From positions 1-34,447 of IMG/VR virus record IMGVR_UViG_3300025151_000144: 34,447 bases of DNA; one strand, given 5' to 3'. The position numbers and the translations under genes were made by a program. The notes under the pieces were generated by a model. It saw nothing but the letters and a program-made list of their open reading frames with translations. It was not told the DNA's origin and searched no databases. Below, in pieces: positions 6,544-16,400 of the stretch. Each line of letters starts with the position of its first letter. Positions within the stretch are counted from its first letter, which is position 1. Source of the stretch: a virus.

Positions 6544-8561
6544 TAGAAGAATCACTATTACAAAGTAATTTTTTAGGTAGAGACGGATTTCGTTGGTGGA
6601 TAGGACAAATTCCACCAGGAGAATCTTTAGGTTCTCAAAATAAAGGTGGTGGATGGGGAAATAGATTTAAAGTAAGAATTATGGGTTATCACCCATATAA
6701 TAAGGCAGATTTGCCAGATGAGGATTTACCTTGGGCAGGTTGTTTATTACCTGCCACATCAGGTACAGGTGCATCTAATATGGGGCAGAGTGTAAAATAT
6801 CGTCCCGGTGATGTTGTCGTTGGATTTTTCATGGATGGTGATAACGCTCAAATACCCATGATTATGGGAGCATTTGGTAGAACCAGTCAAGTTCCACAAG
6901 ATCAATCTTCTAGTGACTATGGTTTTATTCCTTTTACCGGATATACTTCAAATATTGATGTTCCTGATGGAACACTCGCTCCCGATGAAAGTCTTGAGCA
7001 GAATGCAAATAGTCAAAAATCTCCAAGAACAGTCAGTAAAAAACAGGTAGATAATTTAAATTCTGATGTAACTGCCGATAAAACAGAAATACCCGCATCA
7101 AAGGCACAGGGATTGTCTGAAGTATTTGCGGATAGTTGTGATGATAATTTTATTTCTAATGTATCTTCACATATAGATAATCTTCTGTTATTGGCGAATG
7201 CTGGTGGTGATATACTAGCAGATATTGCCGCAGTTACAAAAAGTATTCAAAGGTTATCGAATAATTTAGTTTCCACGATGATAAAGGGAATCTATGATTT
7301 CTTTGTTCCTTTGTTGGGACAGGCACTGAATGGTGCATGGGAGTCTTTTAAGAAAGCTCTTCCTATTTCTGATGCCGTGCTGGCATTACAGGGACTGATA
7401 CAATCTCTCGGTGCATTTGAAGACACTCTTAAGTGTATTCTTCCAAAGATTATTAATGGATTAGAAACAACGATTAGAAATTTACTGGAAGATACTTTAA
7501 TCAATGTTATCAATGGTGGAATATGTATCGTTGAACAAGCTGCGGGTTCTCTTGTAAATGATATTGCCGATAAAATAGAATCTTTACTTGCCGGTCCTCT
7601 TGATACTATTTCTGATCTTATTAATGTTTTAAGTGTTCCATTTGATGGTATCAAAAACCTTCTTTTATCATCACAAGATGTTCTTGCGGCAATTGGTGGA
7701 TTTTTTGTTTGTGAAAGTGAAGATAAAGGTAAGTGTGTAGGAACCGTCAAGAAATGGACGATAGGATATGGTGGAGATGGTGAATTCGATTTATTAAAAT
7801 CTTATCAAAACATCACGGCAAATGCTAATGCCTCTTCACTCTTGGCAGCAATAGGAGTAGAAGGAACAAATTCTCCATATACAAAACCAGAATGTTCTAC
7901 TCCATCTTTCTGTGGAGGACCAACTGTTGAAATATTTGGTGGAGATGGTGTTGGTGGTGCGGCTAAGGCAATTCTTGGTGGAGTTGTTAGTAATACTTCG
8001 GGTCTTAGTGACATTACCAGAGGTGTTGCAAAAACTGGTAGTATTATTGGAGTACAGATAACAGATCCAGGATCTAGATATTTTTATAAACCTCCATTTA
8101 TTAGATTTAAGGATTCTTGTGGATTAGGATATGGTGCCGTGGGACAGGCAAAAGTTGATTTTAATCCAAAATCACCAACATATGGACAAATTGTAAATGT
8201 GACTATGTTGTCTGAGGGAGAAAACTACCCAATCCCAGAAAATAATGATAATGGTACTATAAATTCTGAAGAAGTAACTGTTGGTATCGTTGATATTGAT
8301 GTTATTATTCCTGGAAGTGGATATGAACCAGAAACTACCAAGATTACTGATAATTTGGGTACAGAATATACTCCTAATATTGTTGATGGTAGAATTATTT
8401 CAATTAATCCTTCAGATTCTGTGAGATCTATTGTTAAATCAACACCTAAAATTACAATTACATCCACAACAGGAACTGGTGCATTTGCAAAACCAATTAT
8501 TAGAGAACTTGTTGATGATGATCTTCAGGGTGATGTTATACAGGTTATTGATTGTGTATAG
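6540..8561 (+). CDS. gp5: gp5-like hub protein: OB fold, no lysozyme domain
   Basis: Residues 1-120 of this 673-aa protein carry the gp5/VgrG-type OB fold: 'RWWIGQIPP', then 'NRFKVRIMGYHPYNKADLPD', 'DLPWAGCLLPATSGTGAS', 'YRPGDVVVGFFMDGDNAQIP' and 'MIMGAFGR'. That segment in T4 gp5 binds gp27. T4 gp5 then has a lysozyme and a triple beta-helix; here neither follows. Instead residues about 190-390 are helical and hydrophobic, with several Cys. Residues about 500-660 contain repeated 'GSRYFYKPP' and 'GSGYEPETT' type turns, as seen in other cyanophage structural proteins. The spike beta-helix appears to be encoded by the next gene. It overlaps the gp27-like gene by four bases. The OB-fold call is firm; the function of the long helical part is unknown. 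Confidence 0.75.
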   Translation: MIEESLLQSNFLGRDGFRWWIGQIPPGESLGSQNKGGGWGNRFKVRIMGYHPYNKADLPDEDLPWAGCLLPATSGTGASNMGQSVKYRPGDVVVGFFMDGDNAQIPMIMGAFGRTSQVPQDQSSSDYGFIPFTGYTSNIDVPDGTLAPDESLEQNANSQKSPRTVSKKQVDNLNSDVTADKTEIPASKAQGLSEVFADSCDDNFISNVSSHIDNLLLLANAGGDILADIAAVTKSIQRLSNNLVSTMIKGIYDFFVPLLGQALNGAWESFKKALPISDAVLALQGLIQSLGAFEDTLKCILPKIINGLETTIRNLLEDTLINVINGGICIVEQAAGSLVNDIADKIESLLAGPLDTISDLINVLSVPFDGIKNLLLSSQDVLAAIGGFFVCESEDKGKCVGTVKKWTIGYGGDGEFDLLKSYQNITANANASSLLAAIGVEGTNSPYTKPECSTPSFCGGPTVEIFGGDGVGGAAKAILGGVVSNTSGLSDITRGVAKTGSIIGVQITDPGSRYFYKPPFIRFKDSCGLGYGAVGQAKVDFNPKSPTYGQIVNVTMLSEGENYPIPENNDNGTINSEEVTVGIVDIDVIIPGSGYEPETTKITDNLGTEYTPNIVDGRIISINPSDSVRSIVKSTPKITITSTTGTGAFAKPIIRELVDDDLQGDVIQVIDCV

Positions 8562-8567
8562 TCACTC

Positions 8568-8574
8568 ATAAATA
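8568..8574 (+). promoter_or_regulatory. Late promoter word before the spike gene
   Basis: ATAAATA sits in the 34-bp gap after the gp5-like gene, 22 bases upstream of the ATG at 8596, and matches seven of eight positions of the T4 late element. It would start a unit running into the spike and fibre genes. Confidence 0.5.
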
Positions 8575-8595
8575 TCTATTAAGCAGTAATATAAT

Positions 8596-9231
8596 ATGGC
8601 AGAAAGACAGAATCAAAATTGGGAAGGCAGAACTATAGACTCACGGGGTCCTAGTTTTAGGATTGATGTTGCCAACCCACAAATGGGTTCTGACGGATCT
8701 AACGTCTATATGATGTATTCCGTAACGGACAATAAAGATGTAAATTTGTGTGCATTAACACAAGGTGGTACATATCAAATTCATAATGATAAGACTTTGG
8801 ATATCACTGCCGGAATGACTAATAATGAAGGTGCTGTTGATATAAAAATTAGTTCAGTAAAAGGTGATATTTGTATAACTGCCAATAGAAATGGTCAGGT
8901 GAAAATAAAAGGCAGTAGTATTGTTATTCAGGCTGATGAAGATCTTGATTTAATTGCCGGAAGAAACATCAATATCAATGGAAAGAATAGAGTATTGACA
9001 AAAGCGAATGATATTAGTATTGATGGTATAGTTGGAAATTTGATAGAAAATACCACAGGTAGTTTTCTTCAAAAAGCAGTCATGGGATTTGAAGAAATAG
9101 CAGGAGACTCGGATGCAGTATTTGATTCTAAAGTTGGATTAGATTGGTTAGTATCAAAAGGATTAACTACAGGTCTTGCCGTGGGAAGTCCAGTCGGAAT
9201 TGCCGGTAATGTAATCGGAGCACTATTATAA
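8596..9231 (+). CDS. Beta-helical baseplate spike protein (gp5 C-terminal / VgrG-spike-like)
   Basis: The 211-aa product has a polar N-terminus 'GRTIDSRGPSFRIDVANPQM', then a block of short beta repeats from about residue 55 to 140: 'KTLDITAG', 'GAVDIKISSVKGDICITA', 'GQVKIKGSSIVIQADEDLDL' and 'GRNININGK'. This alternating hydrophobic pattern with Gly/Asp/Asn turns is typical of the triple-stranded beta-helix of T4 gp5 and VgrG needles. The C-terminus is Gly/Ala/Val-rich ('GLAVGSPVGIAGNVIGAL'). T4 fuses this needle to gp5; here it is a separate gene right after the OB-fold protein. I see no PAAR motif or metal-binding His tip in it. The fold call is good; that it sits on the gp5-like trimer is inferred. 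Confidence 0.7.
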   Translation: MAERQNQNWEGRTIDSRGPSFRIDVANPQMGSDGSNVYMMYSVTDNKDVNLCALTQGGTYQIHNDKTLDITAGMTNNEGAVDIKISSVKGDICITANRNGQVKIKGSSIVIQADEDLDLIAGRNININGKNRVLTKANDISIDGIVGNLIENTTGSFLQKAVMGFEEIAGDSDAVFDSKVGLDWLVSKGLTTGLAVGSPVGIAGNVIGALL

Positions 9232-9234
9232 AAA

Positions 9235-12200
9235 ATGGCAGTACAAGTATTTGGTAACGAATCTAGGTTTAATGAAAAGGCAACTTTTCTAAAAAATGTT
9301 GATGTAGATGGAAATTTAATATTAGGTGGGAATCTTGTATTAGAGAGTGATATCTCTTTCGGTCAGGCAGTTTCTTTTAAAGAAGATGTTACATTTCAAA
9401 AAGATGTAAATGTTCTTGGTAATTTAAGTGTAACTGGAGATACAACGTTAACAGGAAAAACTACTCTAAAAGATCAATTAACTGCAGAAACAAATGTAGA
9501 TGTTGTTGGTATTCTTACGGTAAGAGAACAACTTGATGTTGGTGTTGGTGGAACATTTTTAAGAGTAGATTATAATGATAATGGAATTCAAGTTTCTATA
9601 GCAACAACTGAACCAGAGTATGATGCTCTATTTCAGGTTAATGATGGGGATACAAATACATTCATCATTCAAGATAATGGAATAGTTGGGATTGGAACCA
9701 CAAATCCAGCAGCATATAGTAATGACGGAACTATTAAACTTGATGTTGATGGTAGTGTTTCAATTCAAGATGAAATTTATGATTCTAGAAATGTAAAAGG
9801 ACTATCAGGACAATTCTTAAGTAAAGATGAGAATGGCATAACGTGGGTTTCCATTCAACCTCAGGCAACTGATGGTATTCAATTAATGGACGAGGGAGTT
9901 TTTGTCCCTGGTCCAGGAGCAGCACAAACATTTTCTATTCTTAATTTTGTCCAGACTAATAGTTTAGGTATTGGAACTGATACATTAATACCAACGGCAC
10001 GAGACAATAGTAATCCAACTGGACTTGCCACAATATTCACTCAAGATTTATGGGGATTTGTAGGATCTGGTAGTTCTGACATTTATAGAATGACCAGAGT
10101 TGGTATTAATATCGATGCCCCAGATAGACAATTAGATATTGATGGAACAGTTAGGGCTACTGGTGTAGTTGAATTTACTAGTACTCAGGGTTCTACTGAT
10201 AATAATAATGGAGCATTGGTTGTTACTGGTGGTTTAGGTGTCGGTGAAAACCTTAATATGGGTGGTAATATTGATGTTGACGGCACAGGAAAAATAGGGT
10301 CTAGTCAAGGTTCTAGTGCTAATGACGAAGGAGCACTAGTTGTTACTGGTGGTTTAGGTCTTGGTGAAAACCTTAATATGGGTGGTAATATTGATGTTGA
10401 CGGCACAGGAAAAATAGGATCTAATGATGGTTCTACCTCTAACACTTCAGGAGCACTGATTGTTACTGGTGGTTTAGGTGTCGGTGAAAACCTTAATATG
10501 GGTGGTAATCTTGATGTTGATGGTAGTGCCGCAGTAGGATCTGATACAGAATCAGATGCCAACAACACAGGAGCACTAACTGTTGATGGTGGTTTAGGTC
10601 TTGGTAAAAATCTCAACATGGGAGGTGCTCTTGATGTTGATCTTGGTGCAAGGATTGGTTCAACATTAGAATTAGATGGCGCACTAAAAGATATTAATAA
10701 TACTACCGGCACTGGTAAAACAGATTATCGTCTGGCAACAGTTGGAACCGGAGTATCATGGAGACCACCGGGTGTAGAAACCAAAAGAACCATTTGGGTT
10801 ACAAAGAACGGTCAAGATAGTAATAGTGGATTACTTGAGGGTGATGCCAAAGCAACACTTGGTGGTGCTGCCGCAGTGGCACAAGAGGGTGATACAATTA
10901 AAATAAGACCAGGTAAGTATCTTGAGAACAATCCCGTTGGATTGAGAACTGATGTATCAATTACTGGTGAAGATCTGAGACTTGTAACCATCGTTCCACA
11001 AAATAAAAATGATGATGTCATTCATGTTCGTCGTGGTTGTTTGGTCGAGAACCTAAGTTTTGCTGGTGATGTTATTGGTGCCGGAACAAGTGTTGATTGT
11101 ATTGGTGCCGGTGCCGTGGCATTTCCACCAACACAAACAGACATCACTGCAGGAATATCTACTGGTGCAAGAACTGGTTTTACTGGTTTAGGACCTGCCG
11201 ATGAGGGTTCTTCCGGCAGATGGAGATCCCCATATATTCGTAATTGCACCAACTTCATGACTAGAAGTATTGGTATGAAAATCAATGGTGATCATGCCGT
11301 TGCGACTGATGTTGGTTCTGGTGCAGATCTTAAATCAATGGTTTGTGACTCATTTACTCAGTATAATGAGGCAGGTATTGGTGTATCACTGACAAATAAT
11401 GCCTATGCCCAGTTAGTCTCTATATTCACAATTAACTGTGATATTGGTATTTTTGCCGGATCTGGAGCACAGTGTGATTTAACAAATTCAAATAGTTCTT
11501 TTGGTAATTTTGGATTAGTTGCGACAGGATTAGGAAAAACTGAATTTACCGGTATCGCTTCAAATACAAATATAGAAGGAAATATAATTACATCTAATAA
11601 TCCAGAAATTGATAGAATTGTTCTTGCTAATGTAAGAAATGTTATTGATAATGAAGTTGGTAGACCCTTTGATGGTCAGGCACTATATTTCAAAATTGAT
11701 TTAGGCAATTATCCGGATGCACCTGGTACGGGAAGAATTACCGCACCAATGAGGCAGTTAACTCAGGTTAATATAATTCCTGGTGCCGATTTAACCGGAT
11801 TTAGTGCTCTTAATCCACCAACCGTAACCATTTTAGATGGAGACACTGCCGGTAATCCTGGTGGAGGACCATTGGGTCCTCAGGGTATTATTGCAGAAGC
11901 ATCGGCAACAGTTAGTGCCGGTGGATCAATTACAGAATTTAATGTTATTAACAGTGGAAGAAATTATCTTTCAACACAAAATTTAATTGTTGATGTTGAG
12001 GGAAATACAGGAATTGCAACTGCCGTTACCGAACCAATCTATTTCACAGTTCTAGAGGCAACAGAACCCACACAATTTGGAGTTGTTGGTGGATCTGGTA
12101 TTACTCAAGTAATATTCAATGAATTTATACCCTATGAAGTATTCCCTGATGATCCAATAACCCTCCAAAGAATTAGTCGTATTTTAACCAGCTCTCACTC

Positions 12201-12450
12201 ATTTGAATATGTCGGTACGGGTACGGACATAAATAGAGCAACACCCCTTGTTGGTGGTGTAACCATCAAGGCGAATGAAATTGTTGCCACTGATGGGGCA
12301 CAAATTCCCTTCACATCTACCGACCAAAAAGGTAACTTTGATATTGGTGAAGGAATACAAATTGATCAGACCACATCCACAATTAGAGGTCGAGATTTTA
12401 ACAGAGCAGTTCAGGCAAACGTAACACCACTTATATTAGCACTGAGATAA
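9235..12450 (+). CDS. Large tail fibre / baseplate fibre protein with right-handed beta-helix
   Basis: The 1071-aa protein begins with short fibre repeats ('VDVDGNLILGGNLVLESD' type). Residues about 323-482 are four copies of a 40-residue unit with 'GALVVTGGLGVGENLNMGG'. From about 518 a pectin-lyase-like beta-helix starts ('IWVTKNGQDSNSG', 'GDTIKIRPGKYLENNPVGL') and runs to about 775, including 'LTNSNSSFGNFGLVATG'. Near 988 is 'SHSFEYVGTGTDINRATP', shared in pattern with the 1901-aa fibre at the other end of the window. The product lacks an obvious C-terminal chaperone. It follows the spike gene by three bases. Fibres of this type attach to the baseplate and bind host polysaccharide; the binding partner is unknown. 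Confidence 0.66.
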   Translation: MAVQVFGNESRFNEKATFLKNVDVDGNLILGGNLVLESDISFGQAVSFKEDVTFQKDVNVLGNLSVTGDTTLTGKTTLKDQLTAETNVDVVGILTVREQLDVGVGGTFLRVDYNDNGIQVSIATTEPEYDALFQVNDGDTNTFIIQDNGIVGIGTTNPAAYSNDGTIKLDVDGSVSIQDEIYDSRNVKGLSGQFLSKDENGITWVSIQPQATDGIQLMDEGVFVPGPGAAQTFSILNFVQTNSLGIGTDTLIPTARDNSNPTGLATIFTQDLWGFVGSGSSDIYRMTRVGINIDAPDRQLDIDGTVRATGVVEFTSTQGSTDNNNGALVVTGGLGVGENLNMGGNIDVDGTGKIGSSQGSSANDEGALVVTGGLGLGENLNMGGNIDVDGTGKIGSNDGSTSNTSGALIVTGGLGVGENLNMGGNLDVDGSAAVGSDTESDANNTGALTVDGGLGLGKNLNMGGALDVDLGARIGSTLELDGALKDINNTTGTGKTDYRLATVGTGVSWRPPGVETKRTIWVTKNGQDSNSGLLEGDAKATLGGAAAVAQEGDTIKIRPGKYLENNPVGLRTDVSITGEDLRLVTIVPQNKNDDVIHVRRGCLVENLSFAGDVIGAGTSVDCIGAGAVAFPPTQTDITAGISTGARTGFTGLGPADEGSSGRWRSPYIRNCTNFMTRSIGMKINGDHAVATDVGSGADLKSMVCDSFTQYNEAGIGVSLTNNAYAQLVSIFTINCDIGIFAGSGAQCDLTNSNSSFGNFGLVATGLGKTEFTGIASNTNIEGNIITSNNPEIDRIVLANVRNVIDNEVGRPFDGQALYFKIDLGNYPDAPGTGRITAPMRQLTQVNIIPGADLTGFSALNPPTVTILDGDTAGNPGGGPLGPQGIIAEASATVSAGGSITEFNVINSGRNYLSTQNLIVDVEGNTGIATAVTEPIYFTVLEATEPTQFGVVGGSGITQVIFNEFIPYEVFPDDPITLQRISRILTSSHSFEYVGTGTDINRATPLVGGVTIKANEIVATDGAQIPFTSTDQKGNFDIGEGIQIDQTTSTIRGRDFNRAVQANVTPLILALR
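10201..10680 (+). repeat. Four tandem 120-bp coding repeats
   Basis: Exactly 120-bp units start at 10201, 10321, 10441 and 10561. The first three share a long near-identical core (ggtttaggt...ggtgaaaacc and onwards); the fourth is more diverged. Each encodes a 40-residue fibre unit. The strong DNA identity suggests recent duplication or gene conversion. Confidence 0.85.
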
Positions 12451-12451
12451 A

Positions 12452-13459
12452 ATGGCAGTCGCACCTCTTAATAAATTTCTTACAAAAGCAGTTCCAGTAG
12501 CACCAGGACAGCAGTTAGTTTATGAAGCTCCTGCAGGGACATCTGCCATTGTTCTTTATGCATCCATAGCAAATGTTGGAATAGGAACAACATATCCCAA
12601 AGCTACCTTTACCCATAGAAGAACAAGTACGGCAACTAGAACTGCCGGTAATGTAAGAGAAACAGACCTTATCAAAGAAGTAGAAATACCACCAAATGAT
12701 TCTTTGATTGTTATTGATGGAAGATTAGTACTGGAAAGAACATCAAGTATAAAAGATTCAGTTTTAGTGAATGGAATACAGAGTGGAATAACCACTGTAT
12801 ATGATGCTCAATATAATAATACCACTGGATTAACAACGATTACAACATACGGTGCTCATGGACTTAGTGTTGGTGATGATATTACATTAGCAGGATTGGC
12901 ATTTACTTGTCCGTCTACTGCCGGTATAACTAGTTCTATTTTCCCAGAACCACAAGCATCATTTACAGTGGAGACCGTAGGAACCTCTACAGTATTCACA
13001 ACAAATACAGGTATTGTTAATACACTACCTCATACGTTTAGACCATCATTACATGAATTTGTTCGTGCTAATCCGGATCCTATTACTATTTTCAGTGCGC
13101 CAGGGAATACTTCTTTGCAGGGAAATAAAATACAAGTAATTAAAGGAACCACATATGATTCTGTAACCGGAATACTTTCAGTTACGGCATCTGCACCACA
13201 TAATCTAACAACAAATGATACTATTAAATTTACTAATGAGTCTTTAGTTTTCAAGTGTTCTCAAGATAATTACTTTAAAGAAAAAAAATATCCGCGTTCA
13301 TCCGATCCTGCTAATAATTCCAATGCACTTGGTGTTACAACTTTTGTGGGAATCGCAAATACCTTTACTGTTGATGTTGGAATTCAAACTGGTGGAGGAC
13401 TTGTCGGTCCACTACAAATGGAACTCATTATGAGTATTTTGGAAAATAGCACTGTATAA
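12452..13459 (+). CDS. Virion structural protein with paired beta modules, probably fibre-associated
   Basis: The 335-aa product starts MAVAPLNKFLTKAVPVAPGQ and, in its first 110 residues, resembles small cyanophage structural proteins with 'IVLYASIANVG' and 'RLVLERTSS'. Two related beta modules follow: around residue 135 'GAHGLSVGDDITLAG', ending in 'FTC', and around 248 'APHNLTTNDTIKFTN', ending in 'FKC'. The 'H-x-L-x-x-x-D' pattern also occurs several times in the 1901-aa fibre, so this is a shared cyanophage virion module. A segment 'KKYPRSSDPA' links to the last domain. It lies between two fibre genes, spaced by one and five bases, and may be a connector or fibre-anchoring protein. No precise function can be given. 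Confidence 0.55.
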   Translation: MAVAPLNKFLTKAVPVAPGQQLVYEAPAGTSAIVLYASIANVGIGTTYPKATFTHRRTSTATRTAGNVRETDLIKEVEIPPNDSLIVIDGRLVLERTSSIKDSVLVNGIQSGITTVYDAQYNNTTGLTTITTYGAHGLSVGDDITLAGLAFTCPSTAGITSSIFPEPQASFTVETVGTSTVFTTNTGIVNTLPHTFRPSLHEFVRANPDPITIFSAPGNTSLQGNKIQVIKGTTYDSVTGILSVTASAPHNLTTNDTIKFTNESLVFKCSQDNYFKEKKYPRSSDPANNSNALGVTTFVGIANTFTVDVGIQTGGGLVGPLQMELIMSILENSTV

Positions 13460-13464
13460 GTAAT

Positions 13465-16400
13465 ATGCCCAAGTATCTTTCAGGAAAAGCAAAAAGAGTA
13501 CCTGTTGATAAATTAACGGAGGAAAGGTATAAGTATTTTACACTTGGAGAATCCGAACCAAGTTTAGGTGATCCTATAGTTGGTACTTCTGCTGCACTAA
13601 CCAAAACAGTTCCTTCAGGGGAGCAATATATTCTTGTTTCTGTAGAAGGTCGTCCGGGTGAAAGATTTTGGATTCCAAATCAAGGTGGTATTATTCCCGG
13701 ATCAATTAGTGTTTTTGATGAAGGAAATCTTGTTGGAACACTAAGTAGCATCACTCAATTAGATTTCATTGGTGCCGCTGTGACGGCAGTTCTTGATAAT
13801 CCTTCTGATGTCACTAGTCCTTTAGCAAATATTAAAATAACACCTGAGTTTGTCTCTAGTGATAGACAATTTATATTTAATGATAATAATGAATTCAAAG
13901 GAGCACTAAATTTAAATTATAATCCAACTAATAATTATGTTGGAGTCGGCACCACAAATGCGACAAGAATGTTGCACGTAGATGGTGATTTACGATTGAC
14001 AGGAACTGTTTATGATAGTAATAATTCAGATGCTGTAACAAAAGATGATAACACTGGTGATCTTTTAATTCGTGGAGAAAATGGATTAATATGGAAGGAT
14101 CAGGCAGGTTTGAATGTTTCTGCCGGTGGAACTACTCTTGGTCAAATTCAATTTAGAGGACCAACAGGTCTTCTTGATGGTGCCACAAACTTTTTCTTTG
14201 ATGATGCTAATGATCGTGTTGGTATTGGAACATCTCTTCCAAATTTTACCTTTGAAGTTATTGGTGATGTTGGATTTGCTAATACTGTTTCAATTGCCTC
14301 AACGGCAGAAAATATTCCCGGTAATGAAACAACTGGTGCCCTAATTGTTGTAGGTGGAGTTGGAATTGGAGGATCCGTATCCGTTGGAGGATCAATAACA
14401 GCTCAGGGTGGATTTACTGCTGTAGGTGGATTGGAAGTTACGGATGCAACTAATTCTACTAGTGTAACAACAGGTGCTCTTATCGTTGAGGGTGGTGTTG
14501 CTATTGGTAAAGATCTTAATGTTGGTGGTGATATCAGACCCGACGAGATTTTTATAAAAGATAACAAGAAGATTTATTTTGGTGATGATAATGACTTACA
14601 GATTTATCATGCTTCTTCTGGAATAGGATCAACATCATTTATTGATAATAATGCGGGACATTTATATATTCGTAATAATGTTGGATCTGGTAGTTCTAAC
14701 ATTTATATTCAGGCAAAGGCAGGAGAAGATGGAATTGTTGTTGATGCTGATGGTGCTGTTGAACTGTATCATGATAATTCTAAAAAATTAAACACCTATA
14801 GTCAAGGTGTTCAAATCAACAACACATTATCGGCAGGAGTTGTCAATCCCGGTAGTGGAACCGTAACCAATGATTGGACCGTAAATGGAACACTGAAAGG
14901 AGTGGGATTAACAACCACTAAAGATCTGACTGTCACCGGTATTGCGACTATTAATGAAATTGATGCCACACATTCAGACACTGATACATTAAATGTAGGA
15001 ACTGCAGCTACAACAGCAAAACTTGTTGTTGATAATGTTACTATTGATAATAATATTATATCTAGCACTGGAGATTTAGTTTTAGATACTCCCAGTGGAA
15101 AGGTAGATATCAATCACAAATTAAGTATTGATTCCACCGATCCATCTACCAGTGCAATAACTGGTGCCCTAATAGTTGCCGGTGGTGTTGGTATTGGTTC
15201 AAGTGTTTTTTCTGATGGATCAATAAGCATCGGCAACACAACTAATGTTGGATTTGGAACCGATGACTTTGCCGGTAGTGCTTTGGCAATCGATGGTGGA
15301 GTTGGTATTGCCAAGAGCCTTGCAGTTCTGGGTGACACAAATATTGCATCAACCACTGCTTCTACAAGCACGACAACTGGTGCTCTGGTTGTTGGTGGTG
15401 GTGTTGGAATTGGTGAAAGTGTTTATGTTGCCGGGACAGTTTATGCCGATAAGTTTAATTTACTCGGTGCAAATGCACAATTAGATATCACCAATGAAAC
15501 TGGTAATAATGATCGTTTTATTGTCTTTACTGATACCAACGTAACAGGAGCAGCAGGTAATGCTCTTGTGGATACGGATATAATCTATAATCCATCCACA
15601 AATACTCTTGGTATTGGAACTGATAATATTATTAATGCCGTATCGGCAGGTAATACTGCCAAACTTCATGTTGGTGTCGTGACGGCACATGTTGCCTATG
15701 CCACATCATTCTTTGGCAATTTAGTTGGACTTGCCGATCGTGCCACAAAATTAGAAAATGCAAGAAAAATTGGTATTAATACAACATCAACAGGCACTAA
15801 TGCCGGTAAAGTAAAAGGTGTCGGAGTAGACTTTGATGGAACATCTGATATTAGTATTGATGCAAATTTGATGGACTCCATTGACAATCCAGGAGAATAC
15901 GGTAGCACCACTGACTTTCCTGTTGTATCTGTCAATGCACAAGGAATTGTTACATCGGTATCAACAATAAACTTTACCGATATTATTGCCGGAGAGGGAA
16001 ATAAGGTTGCCATTTCAAATACGCCAGATTCCACCGATACATTCTTTGTCGGATTCGTAACGGCAAGTTCTGGGTATGGAGATGTTAAGGTAGATAATGG
16101 AGAGTTTGTTTATATTCCAGATACCGGTGTTGGTATTGGAAGCACACAACCAACGGCAAAACTTGATGTTGACGGAACATTAAATGTTTCTGGAGTTTCT
16201 ACTTTAAGAGGACAAGTCACCGTCAATACTGGAATTATTCCTGATGCTGATGAGGGTGCCTATCTTGGATCTAGTTCTAAACCATTCTCTGAGGCACACA
16301 TTGGTGAAATTAGAATTGCTAACGGTGGTAATGATAATGAGATTGATACGGCATCAGGAAACTTAACTCTTGATTCTTCTGGTGGAACAACAATTATTGA

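Noticed and set aside
7292-7750. 152-aa open frame on the minus strand
   Set aside because: It mirrors the helical part of the gp5-like protein and has no promoter word or ribosome binding site. The sense strand has coherent protein features.
10201-10680. Regular 120-bp repeats considered as a CRISPR or regulatory array
   Set aside because: The units are in frame, contain no short repeat/unique spacer alternation, and encode the same 40-residue fibre element.
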